NCBI GenBank assembly: GCA_963834015.1
Contig: CAWIAG010000003.1
Coordinates: forward strand, 434,001 to 498,000
DNA: 64,000 nt
Source: FEN-1297 sp963834015
GTDB taxonomy: Bacteria > Bacteroidota > Ignavibacteria > Ignavibacteriales > Ignavibacteriaceae
Reading direction: 5' to 3'
Shown here: piece by piece, positions 26,000-36,400 of the stretch
Numbering within the stretch: the stretch's first letter is position 1
How the letters are laid out: every line of letters starts with the position of its first letter
Notes under the pieces: model-generated
The model's database searches: none
What the model was told of the DNA's origin: nothing
What the model saw: the letters and a program-made list of their open reading frames with translations, nothing else
Translations under genes and position numbers: made by a program

Positions 26000-27019
26000 A
26001 TGAAAAATTCCACAATTAAAGACGTAGCAAAAATGGCAAATGTATCTATTGCCACCGTTTCCCTGGTAATTCACGATCATAAGAGAATTTCACCGGAAAC
26101 AAAACAAAAAGTACAGCAGGCTATTGAGAAGTTAAATTACCGCCCCTCACGCTCAGCAAGAGGACTGGTTTCCCGGAAAACCGGCAATGTGGGATTCATC
26201 CTGACAAACGACCACTTTTTACGAACTGAACCCTTTTATACCCAAATTTTTATGGGTACTGAGTTTGAAGCAAGAGACCACGAACTTTATGTACTGCTTG
26301 CTACAGTAGATTCGGATATCAAAGAGAATACATCCCTGCCGCGATTTATCCTGGATAAAAATATTGACGGGATAATAGTTGCAGGTAAAGTTCCTAACCT
26401 TCTTATAGAAAAATTAAAAAAATTCGATCTTCCTATTGTATTTGTTGATTATCTGCCTCATGATAAAAAAAGTTCCGTAATTGCGATAGATAATGAACAA
26501 GGCGGCATTTTAGCAACAACTCATCTGATAGAACTTGGCCATACACATATAGGATTTATCGGCGGCGATATAGGGCATCCAAGCATTAACGACAGGTTCA
26601 ACGGATACAAGAAGGCCCTGGTAAATGCAAATATTCCTTTCATTCAAAAATATACCGAAACGGAAGAAGATTACCCTGCAAGAGCAAACGGCTATAATGC
26701 CGCAAGAAAATTATTTTCTGATCATAAGATCATTACTGCCGTTTTTGCATGTAACGATGCAATGGCAATCGGCGCCATGCAATATCTGAAAAACTCCGGG
26801 AAGCTAATTCCCGACGATGTTTCAATAATAGGATTTGATGATGTTGTACCGGAAGGCATGATCAATCCTGCTTTGTGCACCGTCAGCGTACCAAAATTAG
26901 AGATGGGCGTTGAAGCTATGAAACTGATATCCGAACAAATTAAAAATCCGGATTTCAAAAATCAAAAAATATTTGTCCCTGTAGAACTTATCGTCAGACA
27001 ATCAACAAGAAAAATTTAA
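26000..27019 (+). CDS. LacI-family transcriptional regulator
   Basis: A 339-aa repressor. N-terminal helix-turn-helix TIKDVAKMANVSIATVSLV with the hinge helix KLNYRPSRSARGL (about residue 50-60), then a two-lobe sugar-binding domain: N-lobe VGFILTNDHF, C-lobe AIDNEQGGILATTHLIELGH, GFIGGDIGHPSINDRFNGY, FACNDAMAIGAM, and GFDDVVPEGMINPAL. It binds a sugar or sugar phosphate to switch DNA affinity. It heads the + strand sugar locus, 15 bp before a zinc dehydrogenase, and has a palindromic operator over its own promoter. The natural effector is likely derived from the mannan pathway below (inference from neighbours). Confidence 0.93.
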   Translation: MKNSTIKDVAKMANVSIATVSLVIHDHKRISPETKQKVQQAIEKLNYRPSRSARGLVSRKTGNVGFILTNDHFLRTEPFYTQIFMGTEFEARDHELYVLLATVDSDIKENTSLPRFILDKNIDGIIVAGKVPNLLIEKLKKFDLPIVFVDYLPHDKKSSVIAIDNEQGGILATTHLIELGHTHIGFIGGDIGHPSINDRFNGYKKALVNANIPFIQKYTETEEDYPARANGYNAARKLFSDHKIITAVFACNDAMAIGAMQYLKNSGKLIPDDVSIIGFDDVVPEGMINPALCTVSVPKLEMGVEAMKLISEQIKNPDFKNQKIFVPVELIVRQSTRKI

Positions 27020-27034
27020 AATTGTAAAATTAAA

Positions 27035-28069
27035 ATGCGTGCAGCAATTTTTAACGGGCCGTTGGATCTTGAAATAAGAGAATATTCTCTACCCGCCGTG
27101 GGAAAGAATGAAATATTATTAAAGGTTGAATCATGCGGTATATGCGGTACGGATTTCCATATTTTTCACGGTGAGTCATATGCCAAACCTCCTGTAATTA
27201 TCGGCCATGAATATGCCGGGACAATAGTTGAAACAGGAAAAGATGTTAAAGAATATAATACAGGCGATCATATTGCCGTTGATCCTAATATTTATTGCGG
27301 TGAATGTTACTACTGTAAAAACGGTAAGATTAATTTTTGTACCAATTTAAAAGCTCTTGGAGTAAGCATGAACGGCGGGTTCGCAGAGTACTCTTTAGTG
27401 CCGGTATCCCAGGCTCACATTCTTCCAAAAGATTTTCCATTTTCCTCAGCCGCATTTGCCGAACCGCTTTCGTGCTGCATTAGGGGAATGGATCAGGCCG
27501 CAATAAAGCACGGTGAAAGCGTTGTTATAATCGGCGGGGGAACAATCGGTTTGCTTATGCTTCAGCTTGTAAAAATATCCGGCGCCGGCAGAATTATACT
27601 GGTTGAACCTGTTGAGGAAAAAAGAAAGATTGCCGAATTACTCGGCGCTGATTATGTGTTTGATCCGGCTGATAACAACATGATTTTGCAAATTACCGGT
27701 ATTACTTCGGGCGGACCGGATGCAGTTATCGAATGTGCAGGCAACAGTAAAGCAGCGGAATTAGCATTAACTCTGCCGAAACGGGGAGGCAGAGTAATTA
27801 TATTCGGCCTGTCCGCTAAAAAAGAAACCATAAATATTAATCTTCAGGATTTTTTCTTAAAGGAACTTTCAATTAAAGGTTCATTGTTAAATCCATTTAC
27901 TTTTTCCAGGGCAGTCGAACTTTTGGTAAGTAATAAAATTCAGGCAGATAAACTGAATCCAATGTTATCGCCTCTTGAAGAATTAAAAAATATTTTGTCT
28001 TCACCAAGAAAGTTGACAATAATAAAACATCAAATAACCAACACCAAACTAAAAAGGAGTTCGCTATGA
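27035..28069 (+). CDS. Zinc-dependent medium-chain (sorbitol/threonine-type) dehydrogenase
   Basis: A 344-aa NAD(P)-dependent alcohol dehydrogenase. Catalytic zinc ligands in CGICGTDFHIFHGE (Cys about residue 37) and GHEYAGTI (His-Glu); structural zinc Cys quartet in CGECYYCKNGKINFC; Rossmann nucleotide site VIIGGGTIGLLMLQLV followed by acidic VEPVEEKR, which favours NAD. It most resembles polyol or sugar dehydrogenases (sorbitol, L-threonine, galactitol type). Placed between the LacI regulator and the first secreted protein (stop overlaps the next start, ATGA), so it is in the same operon. It may oxidise a polyol or sugar released from the polymer; the substrate cannot be specified. Confidence 0.87.
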   Translation: MRAAIFNGPLDLEIREYSLPAVGKNEILLKVESCGICGTDFHIFHGESYAKPPVIIGHEYAGTIVETGKDVKEYNTGDHIAVDPNIYCGECYYCKNGKINFCTNLKALGVSMNGGFAEYSLVPVSQAHILPKDFPFSSAAFAEPLSCCIRGMDQAAIKHGESVVIIGGGTIGLLMLQLVKISGAGRIILVEPVEEKRKIAELLGADYVFDPADNNMILQITGITSGGPDAVIECAGNSKAAELALTLPKRGGRVIIFGLSAKKETININLQDFFLKELSIKGSLLNPFTFSRAVELLVSNKIQADKLNPMLSPLEELKNILSSPRKLTIIKHQITNTKLKRSSL

Positions 28070-30630
28070 AAAGAATCGGACCATTATTTGCTATTCTCTT
28101 AGCTGTCTTCTGCGGGGGTTTCGCATCAGGTCAACTAATGGCACAGGGATTTACATTTAATCAAATAGCAGGATTTGAGGGTACATCACCGGGATTCTGG
28201 AATATTTCCAGTCAGCCGGCAAACGCCACATTAACCTGGGCAACAGATCAATTCGTATCGATGGGGCATTCGATGAAAATTGTTAAAACAGCAACAAGCG
28301 ACTCTGCTGCGTGGGTATCGGACAACATGTGCGATATCTGGTCGCCAACAGTTACTGCTAATGTGGATTTATTATTCGGAGCTTGGGTAAAAACCCAGGG
28401 TGTAAATACAAACCCAGCCTCAGATGATGAGAGATGGTATATTGCATATACATTTATTGACAGCGCCGGGTCATTGATCGGCACCGTAAAATTACCTATA
28501 GATCAAAGCGCTACCACAAGTGCGGGATGGATTGCTGATACTACGGCGGTCGGTCAGGTATCTCTTCCAAAAGCAGCATGGAAAATGATAATAAGTTTTG
28601 TAGGCGGTAAGAATGCAACCGGAACAGTATGGGCGGATAATTTTATTTTTACAGGCAGAAACGGAGCGTGGGCAGGACAGGATTGGAATACTTCATTAGG
28701 AGTACCAACCGGCTGGTATTATTGGCTTCCGCCTAACGGAGGAAACGACGGATTGATTGCAAATGGTTTTGAAAATACTGTAGTTACTAATGAGACTTCA
28801 CACAGCGGAAGTAATTCATTAAAATTTGTTTTACCGGCAGGCCGCCAGGTACATGACGGTTTCGTCGGTACACACAGGTTACCGTGGAGTGCTATTGATC
28901 CAACTATTCAACCTGGTGATAAAATCAGAATAGCTGTTTGGGTTAAAGCAAGCGGACTTGTACCTGATTCTGCAGCAGCCTATCCAACCACCTGGGCAGT
29001 TGGAATAACACCTCAGTTTTTCCCGGCAGTTGGTAATAACGACGGTTATAACAGTTCAGGTAATGATTATCAATTCACTTTCCCGAATGTTACGTCATTT
29101 GACTGGACGCAATATTATGTAGATGTTGTAGTTCCGGCCGGTGAAGTAGGCATGGAAGCCCGCTTACATGTTTATGCATCGTTTGTCGGTACGGTTTATT
29201 TTGACGATTTAACCATTACAAAAATAACTTCGCCGTCATTTGCACAAATTGCAGGTTTTGAAGGAACTGCGCCTGCTTTCTGGAGCACAGGAAATCAACC
29301 GGGAGGAAGTTCACTTAGCTGGGCTACAGATCAATCAGTATCGATGGGACATTCTCTTAAAATCTCAAAAACAGCAACCAGTGATACAGCTTCATGGGTA
29401 TCGGATAATATGTGTGATATCTGGTCGCCTACAGTTACACCTAACGTGGATCTATTATTTGGTGCATGGATAAAAACACAAAATGTAAATACAAATCCTA
29501 CGACAAGTGATCAAGTATGGTATATTGCATATACATTTTATGACAGTACCGGAGCTTTGATTGGAACAGTGAAATTACCAATTGATCAAACTGTTGCAAC
29601 AAGTAATGGCTGGGTTGCTGATACAACCGCTGTAGGACAAATATCTCTTCCCAAAGCGGCCTGGAAAATGTTTATTAGTTTTGTAGGCGGCAGGAATGCA
29701 ACAGGAACGGTTTGGGCTGATAACTTTATATTTACAGGCAGAAACGGAGCCTGGGCAGGACAAGATTGGAACACACAATTGGGAGTTCCTACAGGCTGGT
29801 ACTATTGGCTGCCGCCGAATGGTGGCAATGACGGATTATTAGCAAATGGGTTTGAAAATACGCTTATTACTAATGAAACAGCACATAGCGGAAGTTATTC
29901 TTTGAAGTTTGTTTTACCAGCCGGCAGACAGGTACATGACGGCTACGTTGGTACACACAGACAAGCTTATAGTGCTATTGATCCAACTATTAAAGCCGGA
30001 GATTATATTAAAATAAGTGTATGGATTAAAGCAAGCGGTCTTGTTCCTGATTCCGCAGCTAAATATCCATCAACCTGGTCTGTTGGAATTACTCCTCAGT
30101 TCTTCCCGGCAATTGGAAATAATGACGGTTATAACAGTTCAGGAAGCGATTATCAGTTCACACTCCCTAATGCTACATCGTTTGATTGGACTCAATTTAG
30201 TGTAACAGTACAGATACCTGCTAACGATACGGCAGGCATGGAAACCCGTATACATATTTATTCACAGTTTGTAGGAACCATTTATTTTGACGATTTATCA
30301 ATCCAAAATATGGGATTGACCGGTGTAAAGAATGCGAATAAACTTTTACCATCATCCTTTACGGTTTTCCAGAATTATCCTAACCCGTTCAATCCTTCAA
30401 CAACAATAAGTTACGGCCTGCCTGAAACAGGACCGGTCAAGGTAATTATTTACAATGTGCTTGGGCGTGAAGTAAAAACTCTTGTAAATACTAATCAAAA
30501 GGCCGGAATACAAAATGTTGTATGGAACGGCGATAATAATGCAGGACATACAGTTGCAAGCGGTATTTACTTCTATAAAGTAATTGCAGGAGAACAGGTT
30601 CAGGTTAAAAAAATGATTATGCTTAAATAG
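28066..30630 (+). CDS. Secreted duplicated beta-sandwich (CBM-like) protein, type IX cargo
   Basis: An 854-aa exported protein with a signal peptide (MKRIGPLFAILLAVFC...ASG). Two tandem copies of an about 361-residue unit (DNA period 1083 bp): residues about 32-390 and 393-755. Each unit holds two jelly-roll-like parts: AGFEGT-x-PxFW ... WADNFIFTGRNGAWAGQDWN and ANGFENT ... SGSxSLKFVLPAGRQVHDG ... GTVYFDDL, typical of carbohydrate-binding modules of the CBM4/9/16 type. No catalytic motif was recognised. The tail has NYPNPFNPSTTISYGLPETG and a conserved last strand, the type IX secretion signal. Probably a surface glycan-binding protein for the sugar handled by this locus. A terminator follows at 30639. 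Confidence 0.8.
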   Translation: MKRIGPLFAILLAVFCGGFASGQLMAQGFTFNQIAGFEGTSPGFWNISSQPANATLTWATDQFVSMGHSMKIVKTATSDSAAWVSDNMCDIWSPTVTANVDLLFGAWVKTQGVNTNPASDDERWYIAYTFIDSAGSLIGTVKLPIDQSATTSAGWIADTTAVGQVSLPKAAWKMIISFVGGKNATGTVWADNFIFTGRNGAWAGQDWNTSLGVPTGWYYWLPPNGGNDGLIANGFENTVVTNETSHSGSNSLKFVLPAGRQVHDGFVGTHRLPWSAIDPTIQPGDKIRIAVWVKASGLVPDSAAAYPTTWAVGITPQFFPAVGNNDGYNSSGNDYQFTFPNVTSFDWTQYYVDVVVPAGEVGMEARLHVYASFVGTVYFDDLTITKITSPSFAQIAGFEGTAPAFWSTGNQPGGSSLSWATDQSVSMGHSLKISKTATSDTASWVSDNMCDIWSPTVTPNVDLLFGAWIKTQNVNTNPTTSDQVWYIAYTFYDSTGALIGTVKLPIDQTVATSNGWVADTTAVGQISLPKAAWKMFISFVGGRNATGTVWADNFIFTGRNGAWAGQDWNTQLGVPTGWYYWLPPNGGNDGLLANGFENTLITNETAHSGSYSLKFVLPAGRQVHDGYVGTHRQAYSAIDPTIKAGDYIKISVWIKASGLVPDSAAKYPSTWSVGITPQFFPAIGNNDGYNSSGSDYQFTLPNATSFDWTQFSVTVQIPANDTAGMETRIHIYSQFVGTIYFDDLSIQNMGLTGVKNANKLLPSSFTVFQNYPNPFNPSTTISYGLPETGPVKVIIYNVLGREVKTLVNTNQKAGIQNVVWNGDNNAGHTVASGIYFYKVIAGEQVQVKKMIMLK

Positions 30631-30638
30631 CAGATTTC

Positions 30639-30672
30639 GCGGGGCGCATGAAATAAGGCGCCCCGCATTTTA
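30639..30672 (+). terminator. Intrinsic terminator after the duplicated secreted protein
   Basis: GCGGGGCGC, 10-base loop, GCGCCCCGC, then ATTTTATTT. A strong GC-rich stem in AT-rich DNA nine bases after the stop; separates the regulator-dehydrogenase-secreted protein unit from the TonB receptor unit. Confidence 0.85.
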
Positions 30673-30717
30673 TTTATTAGTTACTTAGAAAATTAGAATA
30701 TTCAAGTTTAATCATCC

Positions 30718-30727
30718 CAACCGGTTG
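30718..30727. promoter_or_regulatory. Palindrome CAACCGGTTG upstream of the TonB receptor
   Basis: A 10-bp palindrome with the AACCGGTT core that some LacI-family operators share, 60 bp before the TonB-dependent receptor start. It differs from the GTTAAACGTTTAAC site, so a different regulator or chance is possible. Confidence 0.3.
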
Positions 30728-30786
30728 AAAATAGTTCTAAATAAGTTCTTGCTATCAAATATTAAAAGCAGGCAAGCAAAATAAAT

Positions 30787-33474
30787 ATGATTAACTTTTA
30801 CAGCCTCAATAAATACATATTACTTTTATTATTACAGATTCTATTGCAATCTGTAATATTTGCCGGTTCAACAGGGAAAATAGCCGGAAAAGTATTCGAT
30901 GCCAAAACTAAAGAACCGCTTATTGGTGCAAATGTTTACATTGCCGGAAGCTCTATGGGAGCAGCCGCAGATGTAGACGGGAACTATTTTATTATAAATA
31001 TTCCGCCCGGCACTTATCAAATTAAAGCATCAGCTATAGGTTATGCGTCTATTGAAATTAAAAACGTCTCGGTTTCCGTAGACCAGACTACAAAAATAGA
31101 TATTGAAATGGGTGAACAGGCGGTACAGGTTCAGACGGTAGAAATAACCGCATCCAGGCCTATTGTTCAGAAAGACCTTACATCAACAGAAGCAAGTATA
31201 AGCGGAAATAATATTGCTATGCTGCCTGTTGAAGATGTTCAGTCTGTAATTAACTTGCAGGCAGGTGTTGTGGATGGGCACTTTAGAGGAGGCAGATCAG
31301 ATGAAGTTAAATATTTAATTGACGGTGTTGCCGTTAACGACGTTTATTCCGGTCAATCTACAATGGAAGCGGCTACAAACAGCATCCAGGAACTTCAGGT
31401 AATTACTGGTACTTTTAATGCAGAATATGGCCAGGCCATGTCTGGTATAGTTAACCAGATTACTAAAATTCCTGAAGATCATTACAATGGGAGTTTTTCT
31501 GCATATTCTGGCGATTATATAACCTCAAGGACAAATTTATTCCAATACATGGGGCCTGTTAATCCCTTAAGAACTTATAATCTTCAAGGCAGTTTTAGCG
31601 GCCCGGTACCCGCAACTGATAAGCTGATTAAGTTTTTTCTGTCAGGAAGATATTTAAGTGACGACGGTTATTTGTATGGTAAAAGAATTTTTAATCCCAG
31701 AGATTCCAGTAATTTTTCTGCCAATAATCCAGCAGATTGGTATATAGGCGCAACAGGAGATGGTGCAGATGTACCAATGAATTATTCCCGTCAGTTAACA
31801 TTGCAGGGTAAATTAGATTTTAATGTTGGTACGGGCAAAGGGATTGTTTTGGAAGCACTCTATCAGAAACATGATTACACAGAGTATGATCATATGTTTA
31901 TATATGACCCGGATGGTAATTACACATATCATCAGGACAGTTTTCTTGGAAGCGCAAGTTATACTCACATGTTCAGCAGGTCTTCATTCCTTGATCTTTT
32001 AGGCTCAGCATATACAACTGATTATAAACAATATACCTATGAAAACCCGCTTGATCCCGGCTATGTAACTCAGGAAAGATTTAACGAAGTGGGTGGAAAT
32101 GCACTTTACACCGGCGGTACCGAGAATTGGTACTTTACCCATAACACGAAAACTTATACGGCCAAAGCCGATTTTACAAGCCAATTAACAAACATCCATG
32201 AAATCAAAGCCGGATTTGAAGCCGACTTAAATACCCTGGATTATAAAGATTTCCAGATATTGGATGATGCTACAACCGGTTATCAGCCGCAGTTGCCTCA
32301 ACCAGGTGCATTCGACTATAATGTATATAATAATCATCCTTATCAACTAGCTGCATATATTCAGGATAAAATTGAGTTTGATTATTTAATAATTAATATA
32401 GGCCTTAGGTACGATTATTTTCAACCCGATGGCCGTGCCTTGATAAATCCAAATAATATTGCAGAACTTGACAGCCTGTCTCCGCCGTTCCCGGATTCAA
32501 TTTCATATCAGGCTTCAGCAAAGCATCAGTTAAGCCCCAGACTTGGAATCTCATACCCGATAAGCGATAAAGGTGCGGTACATATTTCATACGGACACTT
32601 TTTCCAGGTGCCTTCATTTCAGTACTTATATGTTAACCCGAATGACAGGATCCCTTTAACAGGAAATTATCCAAATCTTATCGGAAGTACAATCGGTAAT
32701 GCCGATTTACAACCCCAGGAAACAGTAATGTATGAACTGGGTTTACAGCAGCAATTAACCGATGAACTAGGCATCAATATTACAACATATTATAAAGATA
32801 TAAGAAATCTATTAAGTGTAGCTATTCATGTAAAAAATAATTACTTAAAGTTTGCAGAGTATATAAACCAGGATTATGGCGCTGTAAACGGTCTTACTGT
32901 GTCTCTAACTAAAAAATTTACAGACGGATTCGGCGGTACAATAGATTATACTTACCAGGTTGCAGAAGGCGATGCCTCGGATCCTAATGATGATTATACT
33001 AAAGCTCAGGAGAGTCCGCCGGTACAAATAAATTCCGAACTAGTTCCATTAAATTGGGATAGAAGACATTCGCTTAATTTTACACTCTATGCAGGAATAC
33101 CGCAGGATTATATAATAAGCATGGTAGGTCAGTTGGATTCAGGCCTGCCTTATACCCCCTCTTTTATGAATGAAAGAACGGGTTTGGAAAACAGCGCAAA
33201 TATGCCTACTTTCTTTAATATAGATCTATATATTACTAAGTACTTTAAATTCTCCGGCATAAATTTTTCTGTATTTGCAAAAATTTACAACTTATTTGAT
33301 ACTGCTAATCAGATTAACGTTTATACAGATACCGGCAGCGCAGAATATACACTGGCGGAAACGCAAGCTCAATCAGCCCCGAGAGGCATTAACACATTAC
33401 AGGAATATTTTAACAGGCCTGACTTTTATTCTGCCCCGAGGCAAATTCTGGTTGGAGTGGCTCTGGATTTTTAA
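30787..33474 (+). CDS. TonB-dependent outer-membrane receptor
   Basis: An 895-aa outer-membrane transporter. Signal peptide (about residues 1-30), a carboxypeptidase regulatory-like domain (about 30-110; GKIAGKVFDAKTKEPLIGA, PPGTYQIKASAIGYA), a plug domain (about 125-240; FRGGRSDEVKYLIDGVAVND, FNAEYGQAMSGIV), then a 22-strand type barrel (repeated aromatic strands to the end, last residues ILVGVALDF). The preceding linker QTVEITASRP resembles the usual plug start. No SusD-like gene follows; instead a large secreted protein starts 23 bp downstream. It most likely imports the polysaccharide fragments of this locus across the outer membrane, powered by TonB. Confidence 0.88.
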   Translation: MINFYSLNKYILLLLLQILLQSVIFAGSTGKIAGKVFDAKTKEPLIGANVYIAGSSMGAAADVDGNYFIINIPPGTYQIKASAIGYASIEIKNVSVSVDQTTKIDIEMGEQAVQVQTVEITASRPIVQKDLTSTEASISGNNIAMLPVEDVQSVINLQAGVVDGHFRGGRSDEVKYLIDGVAVNDVYSGQSTMEAATNSIQELQVITGTFNAEYGQAMSGIVNQITKIPEDHYNGSFSAYSGDYITSRTNLFQYMGPVNPLRTYNLQGSFSGPVPATDKLIKFFLSGRYLSDDGYLYGKRIFNPRDSSNFSANNPADWYIGATGDGADVPMNYSRQLTLQGKLDFNVGTGKGIVLEALYQKHDYTEYDHMFIYDPDGNYTYHQDSFLGSASYTHMFSRSSFLDLLGSAYTTDYKQYTYENPLDPGYVTQERFNEVGGNALYTGGTENWYFTHNTKTYTAKADFTSQLTNIHEIKAGFEADLNTLDYKDFQILDDATTGYQPQLPQPGAFDYNVYNNHPYQLAAYIQDKIEFDYLIINIGLRYDYFQPDGRALINPNNIAELDSLSPPFPDSISYQASAKHQLSPRLGISYPISDKGAVHISYGHFFQVPSFQYLYVNPNDRIPLTGNYPNLIGSTIGNADLQPQETVMYELGLQQQLTDELGINITTYYKDIRNLLSVAIHVKNNYLKFAEYINQDYGAVNGLTVSLTKKFTDGFGGTIDYTYQVAEGDASDPNDDYTKAQESPPVQINSELVPLNWDRRHSLNFTLYAGIPQDYIISMVGQLDSGLPYTPSFMNERTGLENSANMPTFFNIDLYITKYFKFSGINFSVFAKIYNLFDTANQINVYTDTGSAEYTLAETQAQSAPRGINTLQEYFNRPDFYSAPRQILVGVALDF

Positions 33475-33496
33475 AATTATTTTAGGGTTACTAATT

Positions 33497-36400
33497 ATGA
33501 AGAATAAATCTTTATTAATATATTTTTTTATTGCAGGATTCTTTCTAATAAGTTTTTCGGATAATTTTGCGCAAATTTCCGCTTCAGCTATAGTTGATAC
33601 TAATAAAGGTAATTATAACTATACTAAAACTGGTATTATGGATGGAAATCTTGTACAAACTGTATTTTATAATTTTGGAGAGGTAGCAGATTACGATAAT
33701 TGGCCAACATTAAGTGGTGTCTGGCCAAAGGGCACCAACCATACTTATGTTGACGGAGTTGCGGTAATTGTACAGGCAGAAGTTACAAATCCAAATGGAA
33801 CCACTTTTCATCCTCTTGAAACAAATTATTATGAGTATACGAGATATAACCCGGCAACTGGTATAACTTACGGATGGTGGCCTCTGCCCGGTTACGCCGC
33901 TGCGAATCAATCATTGGTTGCGAGAAGCGATGACCCAAGTACCTGGCCGCCAACATGGCCGGACAGGCCTCTTAGCTGGGCCGGTAAATGGGATGGATTT
34001 TTTGGTGAAGGAGTTATGAATGCCGATCTGGAATCGTTCTTTGTCTTTGATGATAATATGGACCGTGATTACATAAATCAATATAATTTCCGTCCTGATG
34101 CGTATGACACAACAAGAGGTGGTCTTGGTATGCAGGTTAAAGGAAGAGGTTTTCAATGGTCACAAGTGCTTGCTGAAGATAACATTTTCTGGTATTATGA
34201 GATTACAAATATGAGTACAACTGATTATCCTAAAACTCTTTTTGCTCAGTATGTTGATTGGGGGATAGGAGGTCATGATAATTCTTCAAATAACGCCGGA
34301 GATTATAATTTACCGTTAAATCTTTCTTATGCATGGTCCACTGTTGCATATGGAAGCCCGGGGGATTGGTATCCTGTCGGGATGGCGGGATATGCGTTCC
34401 TTGAAAGTCCGGGAATAGATTATGACGGTATTGATAATGATCAGGATGGCCTGACTGATGAACGGCGGGATAATGATGCAAAAGTTTTTATTACTGATGT
34501 GAATAAGGACCCTTTCATTAAGGATCCGGTTATAGATACGGTCAAATTCAGAAATTTCTACGGTTACTCATGGAAGCCTCATTGGGATGCAGATGAGAAC
34601 TGCAATTGGAGAACATTTACTGATCTTAACCATAACGGTAAATGGGATCCGGGCGAACCGCTTAATGATGACGTTGGCAGTGATGGTATCGGCCCGCTTG
34701 ATCCCGGTTATACCGGGCCTGATGCAGACGGAAGCGAAGGGGATGGTAAGCCCGAACAAGGCGAACCTAATTTCGGAGAACTAGATAAAGATGAGTCTGA
34801 TCAACTCGGATTAACAGGGTTTTTAATATTTGCTGTCCATCAATACGATCTTAATAATGATGAGAGAAACTGGTCAGCGCTTTCAGCCTTGCCTGCACCT
34901 CACGGGCAATCTCTTATCGGTGTTAATCTTGCTAATTTCTTTTCCAGCTATCTGTTCCGCATGGAAGGGCGTACAACTTATTCAAATGAGCAGGGATCTC
35001 CCCAACAGACAGGTATTACGCAAAGATTTTCCATGGCATTAATTTTCGGAATGAACACAGATGATTTATTCACAAGGAAAAAAACAGTTCAATCAATTTA
35101 TAATGCAAGTTATCAATTTGCCAAACCGCCGGCCAAACCCATTGTAAAAGCAATTGCCGGCGATAAAAAAGTTACATTGTATTGGGATTCGGGAGCAGAG
35201 TTAACTTATGATGCTTTTTATCAGAAATATAGTTTTGAAGGCTACAGGGTTTACCGTTCAACAGAACCCAATTTTATTGAAGATCAGGTTATTACCGATG
35301 CTTTCGGCAATGCAACTTATAGAACACCGATTGCACAATTTGATCTTGTAGACGGCATAACAGGTTTATTCCCAATTACGGTAAACGGTGCGTCGTTCTA
35401 CCTGGGTGATGATTCAGGATTACAACATTCATTTGTCGATACTACTGTGGTAAACGGACAAACATATTACTATGCTGTTTGTTCATATGATCAGGGTTAT
35501 ATTACAACAAATGTTAACGGGGTAGTTCAGGGAATTCCACCATCCGAATGTACGAGTATAATTAAGGTGGATGCTAACGGTAAAGTTACAACCGATGTTA
35601 ATACCGCCGTGGTTACACCAACTGCCCCAAGTGCAGGATATATATCGCCTCAAATTAGTAATTACACACATAACGGGCCCGGGTCTGGTACAGCTTCAAT
35701 TACTATTCTTGATCCGGATTCATTAAAGAATAATAACGTATATCGCATTAATTTTAAAGATAGTACTCAATTCCATACTAACCCATTTCCTTATTTTAAC
35801 ATTATAAATTATACTGATAATGATACGTTAGTAAAACTTACACAGTTTAACACTAATACTATTCAAACTCTGGTAATTGATGGTATAAGCGTTGGATTAA
35901 CAAATGATACATTAATTTCGATAGATGTTGCTAATTCAGGCTGGCTAAAGGGTAGCAGTAATTATCTAGTGGAACCCGGTTTCGATTCAAGATTTTCGGC
36001 TGCGTATGCAGGGCAGCGTGTAAACTTTCCGGCTGATTTCCAAATTCAATTTACTGCACCCGGTAAAGGTGATACTTCGTATCCTGCCGATGCATTCTCA
36101 CAGCCTATAATCTCAAATATTATTGTCAGTGATTTAACGGATAATATTCCTCATGTACAGTTTATATTTGAAGACGAGAATAAAAACGGGTTATTTGACG
36201 CAGGTGACGCAATATTTGTTATCGCAGGCGACTCTCTTGGCGGGAAGGTAAAAAGTAACGCAAACCGCCATGTCGGTTGGTCTGTTTCCTTATTTCAGGA
36301 TACCACGATACCTGCAAGCAAACAATTAGCTCCGCAGACAGGTGATATATATAAATTTGCTACATTCAAACCATTTAGAACGGGCGAGTATTATCAATTT

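Noticed and set aside
33275..33496. N-terminal extension of the 1086-aa protein into the TonB receptor gene
   Set aside because: The receptor frame is clearly coding there; the ATG at 33497 is followed by a proper signal peptide.
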